DNA from: Anaerolineae bacterium
GTDB taxonomy: Bacteria > Chloroflexota > Anaerolineae > J102
NCBI GenBank assembly: GCA_026992375.1
Contig: JALXAF010000093.1
Coordinates: 1-8,005 of the forward strand
Direction: 5' to 3'
Length of the DNA: 8,005 bases
The notes beneath the pieces are model-generated. The model worked only from the letters and a program-made list of their open reading frames with translations. It was not told the DNA's origin and ran no database searches. A program made the position numbers and the translations under genes. Shown here piece after piece: positions 5,725 through 8,005 of the stretch (position 1 is the first letter of the stretch; each line of letters starts with the position of its first letter).

Positions 5725-8005
5725 ATGAAGAAGAAGTGGATTTTCATTGCCCTGCTGGTGCTGATTGCGGCGCTGGCTCTGGCTGCCTGTGGCGGCGGCA
5801 AGGCTACGGAGGCCCCCAAGGCCACTGAGGCTCCCAAAGCCACCGAAGCGCCTGCCGAGCAGCCCAAAGCTACCGAGGCCCCCAAAGAGGAGCCGACCAA
5901 AGAAATCTCAGAGGATTTGTCTTGTGATGATCCGCTGGGATGCGTCACCATTGGCCCGAACGATCCTGTTCGCATCGGCTACGCGCTGGTGGTCAGCGGC
6001 CCCAACGAGTCACTGGGCGTTGACTCCCGCCGCGGCATCGAGATCGCCATCGACGATGCGGGCGGCAAACTGCTGGGGCATCCCATCGAGCTCATCGGCG
6101 AGGACTCCCAATGCTCCGCCGAGGGCGGTCAGACTGCCGCCACCAAGCTGGCTTCCGATAGCACCCTGCTGGGCGTCATCGGCACCAACTGCTCCAGCGC
6201 GGGCGAGCCTGCGGCCGCCATCCTCAGCGATGCGGGCATGGTGCTGATCTCCCCGTCCAACACTGCACCCAGCCTGACCGATCCCGCCACCCATCAGCCT
6301 GGCTACCTGCGCACCGCGCACAACGACAAGGTGCAGGGCAAGGCCATGGCCACCTTCGCTTACAAAGAGCTGGGCAAACAGAGCGCCGCCACCATCCATG
6401 ATGGCAGCCCCTACGCCGAGCAGTTGCAGCAGGTCTTTGCTGATGTGTTCAGCGAGGAAGGCGGCAACATCGTGGCCCAGGAAGCTGTGAACGTGGGCGA
6501 CACGGACATGCGCCCGGTGCTGACCAGCATCGCCACCAACAAGCCCGAGTTCCTGTACTACCCCATCTTCATCGCCGAGGGCGCGTTCATCACCCGCCAG
6601 GCGAAGGAGGTGAACGGTCTGGAAGATACGACCCTGGCTGGCTCCGACGGCATGATCTCCCCTGACTTCATCGAAGCTGCGGGCGACGCGGCCGAGGGTA
6701 TGTACATTTCGGGCCCGAACCTGAACTTCGAGAACGAGCTGGGCAAGCACTTCCTGGAGGTGCATCAGGAGAAGTATGGCGAGCCGCCCATCAGCGCTTT
6801 CCATGCTCACGCCTATGACGCCACCAACATGCTGCTGAACGCCATCGCCAAGGTGGCCAAGCAGGGCGCTGATGGCACCCTGGTCGTGGGGCGCCAGGCC
6901 CTGCGCGACGCCCTGTACGCCACCAAGGGCATGAAGGGCATCACCGGCACCATCACCTGTGACGAGAATGGCGACTGCGCCGATCCGAAAATTGTCATCA
7001 ACCAGATCCAGAATGGCGAATACGTGCCTGTGTGGTCCGAAGCTGAGGGCTGGTTGAACAAAGAAGGCGGTGAGGGTGAAAGCTCTATGGGCGGTGGTGC
7101 GATGGAGCCGCCCGTCGTCGAGAATCCGCCCGAGGATCCTCTGGGCGTGGTCAAGATTGGCCCGGATGATCCCATCCGCATCGGCTACGCGCTGGTGGTC
7201 AGCGGCCCCAACGAGTCGCTGGGCGTTGACTCCCGCCGCGGCATCGAGATCGCCATCGACGATGCGGGCGGCAAGCTGCTGGGGCATCCCATCGAGCTCA
7301 TCGGCGAGGACTCCCAATGCTCCGCCGAAGGCGGTCAGACTGCCGCCACCAAGCTGGCTTCCGACAGCACCCTGCTGGGCGTCATCGGCACCAACTGCTC
7401 CAGCGCGGGCGAGCCTGCGGCCGCCATCCTCAGCGATGCGGGCATGGTGCTGATCTCCCCGTCCAACACCGCTCCCAGCCTGACTGCTCCTGACACCCAT
7501 CAGCCTGGCTACCTGCGCACCGCGCACAACGACAAGGTGCAGGGCAAGGCCATGGCCACCTTTGCGTTCAAAGAGCTGGGCAAGAAGAGCGCCGCCACCA
7601 TCCATGACGGCAGCCCCTACGCCGAGCAGTTGCAGCAGGTCTTTGCTGATGTGTTCAGCGAGATGGGCGGCAGCATCGTGGCTCAGGAAGCTGTGAACGT
7701 GGGCGACACGGACATGCGCCCGGTGCTGACCAGCATCGCCACCAACAAGCCCGAGTTCCTGTACTACCCCATTTTCATCGCCGAGGGCGCGTTCATCACC
7801 CGCCAGGCGAAAGAGGTGAACGGTCTGGAAGATACGATTCTGGCTGGCTCCGACGGCATGATCTCCCCCGACTTCCTGGAAGCTGCGGGCGACGCGGCCA
7901 AGGGCATGTACATTTCGGGCCCGAACCTGAACTTCGAGAACGAGCTGGGCAAGCACTTCCTGGAGGTGCATCAGGAGAAGTATGGCGAGCCGCCCATCAG
8001 CGCTT
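5725..8005 (+). CDS. Lipoprotein with two tandem Leu/Ile/Val-type binding domains (partial, open at 3' end)
   Basis: This is a substrate-binding lipoprotein of the LivJ/LivK type (Peripla_BP_6), which would deliver amino acids or related small molecules to an ABC transporter at the outer face of the membrane. Residues 1-22 are a lipoprotein signal with lipobox LAAC (C22). A stalk follows with four KATEAP units (26-43 and 48-53). Domain 1 begins at about 71 with PVRIGYALVVSGPNES (81-96), then the GIEIAIDDAGG helix, VIGTNCSSAGE and ISPSNTAPSLT ligand-pocket-type segments, and ends near 443. A Gly/Pro-rich linker (about 444-472) leads to domain 2 at 473, which is still continuing at the window edge (residue 760). 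I read every codon from 5725 to 8005 and found no stop. Domain 2 differs from domain 1 at only 13 of 288 visible residues. It lacks the two cysteines (C67, C73) that flank the start of domain 1. Permease and ATPase genes are not visible. A single-domain protein of this family is usually about 400 residues, so the double form is unusual. Confidence 0.9.
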   Translation, partial: MKKKWIFIALLVLIAALALAACGGGKATEAPKATEAPKATEAPAEQPKATEAPKEEPTKEISEDLSCDDPLGCVTIGPNDPVRIGYALVVSGPNESLGVDSRRGIEIAIDDAGGKLLGHPIELIGEDSQCSAEGGQTAATKLASDSTLLGVIGTNCSSAGEPAAAILSDAGMVLISPSNTAPSLTDPATHQPGYLRTAHNDKVQGKAMATFAYKELGKQSAATIHDGSPYAEQLQQVFADVFSEEGGNIVAQEAVNVGDTDMRPVLTSIATNKPEFLYYPIFIAEGAFITRQAKEVNGLEDTTLAGSDGMISPDFIEAAGDAAEGMYISGPNLNFENELGKHFLEVHQEKYGEPPISAFHAHAYDATNMLLNAIAKVAKQGADGTLVVGRQALRDALYATKGMKGITGTITCDENGDCADPKIVINQIQNGEYVPVWSEAEGWLNKEGGEGESSMGGGAMEPPVVENPPEDPLGVVKIGPDDPIRIGYALVVSGPNESLGVDSRRGIEIAIDDAGGKLLGHPIELIGEDSQCSAEGGQTAATKLASDSTLLGVIGTNCSSAGEPAAAILSDAGMVLISPSNTAPSLTAPDTHQPGYLRTAHNDKVQGKAMATFAFKELGKKSAATIHDGSPYAEQLQQVFADVFSEMGGSIVAQEAVNVGDTDMRPVLTSIATNKPEFLYYPIFIAEGAFITRQAKEVNGLEDTILAGSDGMISPDFLEAAGDAAKGMYISGPNLNFENELGKHFLEVHQEKYGEPPISA
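5935..8005 (+). repeat. 1206-bp tandem duplication within the lipoprotein gene
   Basis: Positions 5935-6799 align without any gap to 7141-8005, a constant offset of 1206 bases (402 codons). By eye I count about 41 nucleotide differences in 865 positions (about 95% identity) and 13 amino-acid differences. Several differences cluster in the first 36 bases of the unit. The unit covers a full binding domain plus the linker, so the duplication keeps the frame. The second unit runs off the window, so further copies cannot be excluded. Confidence 0.95.

Noticed and set aside
6010..7971. A 653-codon open frame on the minus strand across the lipoprotein gene
   Set aside because: It lies antisense to a clear lipoprotein with a signal peptide and two recognisable domains. 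It repeats internally only because the plus-strand gene is duplicated, and GC-rich third positions explain the lack of stops.

Overview
This window looks like a chromosomal segment of a Chloroflexota (Anaerolineae-like) bacterium. The support is indirect: a secreted protein ending in YLPLVLK, a lipoprotein with a KATEAP-repeat stalk of the kind common in that phylum's solute-binding proteins, a stand-alone Elp3, and many GC-rich intergenic palindromes. No rRNA or other marker gene is present, so the assignment is an inference. I see no mobile element, CRISPR array, tRNA or rRNA.

Layout from left to right. Positions 1-378 hold a GC-rich repeat and no gene. A membrane-anchored N-acetylmuramoyl-L-alanine amidase (379-1116, +) follows. 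A 383-base gap carries a dense cluster of perfect hairpins (1201-1322) and then a good promoter. Next is a secreted protein with two PPC-type domains (1500-2726, +). Convergent to it is elp3 (2791-4419, -), a radical SAM/acetyltransferase enzyme of wobble-uridine modification. A 256-base intergenic region with repeats separates elp3 from a divergent class I methyltransferase (4676-5494, +) that resembles Trm9/ALKBH8. The last gene (5725 to the window end, +) is a lipoprotein with two nearly identical branched-chain-amino-acid-type binding domains in one reading frame. It is open at the window edge.

The two most interesting points are these. First, Elp3 sits next to a Trm9-like methyltransferase. 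In eukaryotes these proteins carry out consecutive steps (cm5U34, then mcm5U34) of tRNA wobble modification, so the pair suggests a minimal bacterial version of that pathway. Second, two kinds of in-frame DNA repetition have shaped proteins here: an intergenic-type tandem repeat lies inside the methyltransferase's Rossmann fold, and a 1206-bp tandem duplication produced a double-headed binding protein.

The cell-envelope genes (amidase, PPC protein, binding lipoprotein) and the tRNA-modification pair do not form one operon. Strand switches, separate promoters and repeats lie between them.
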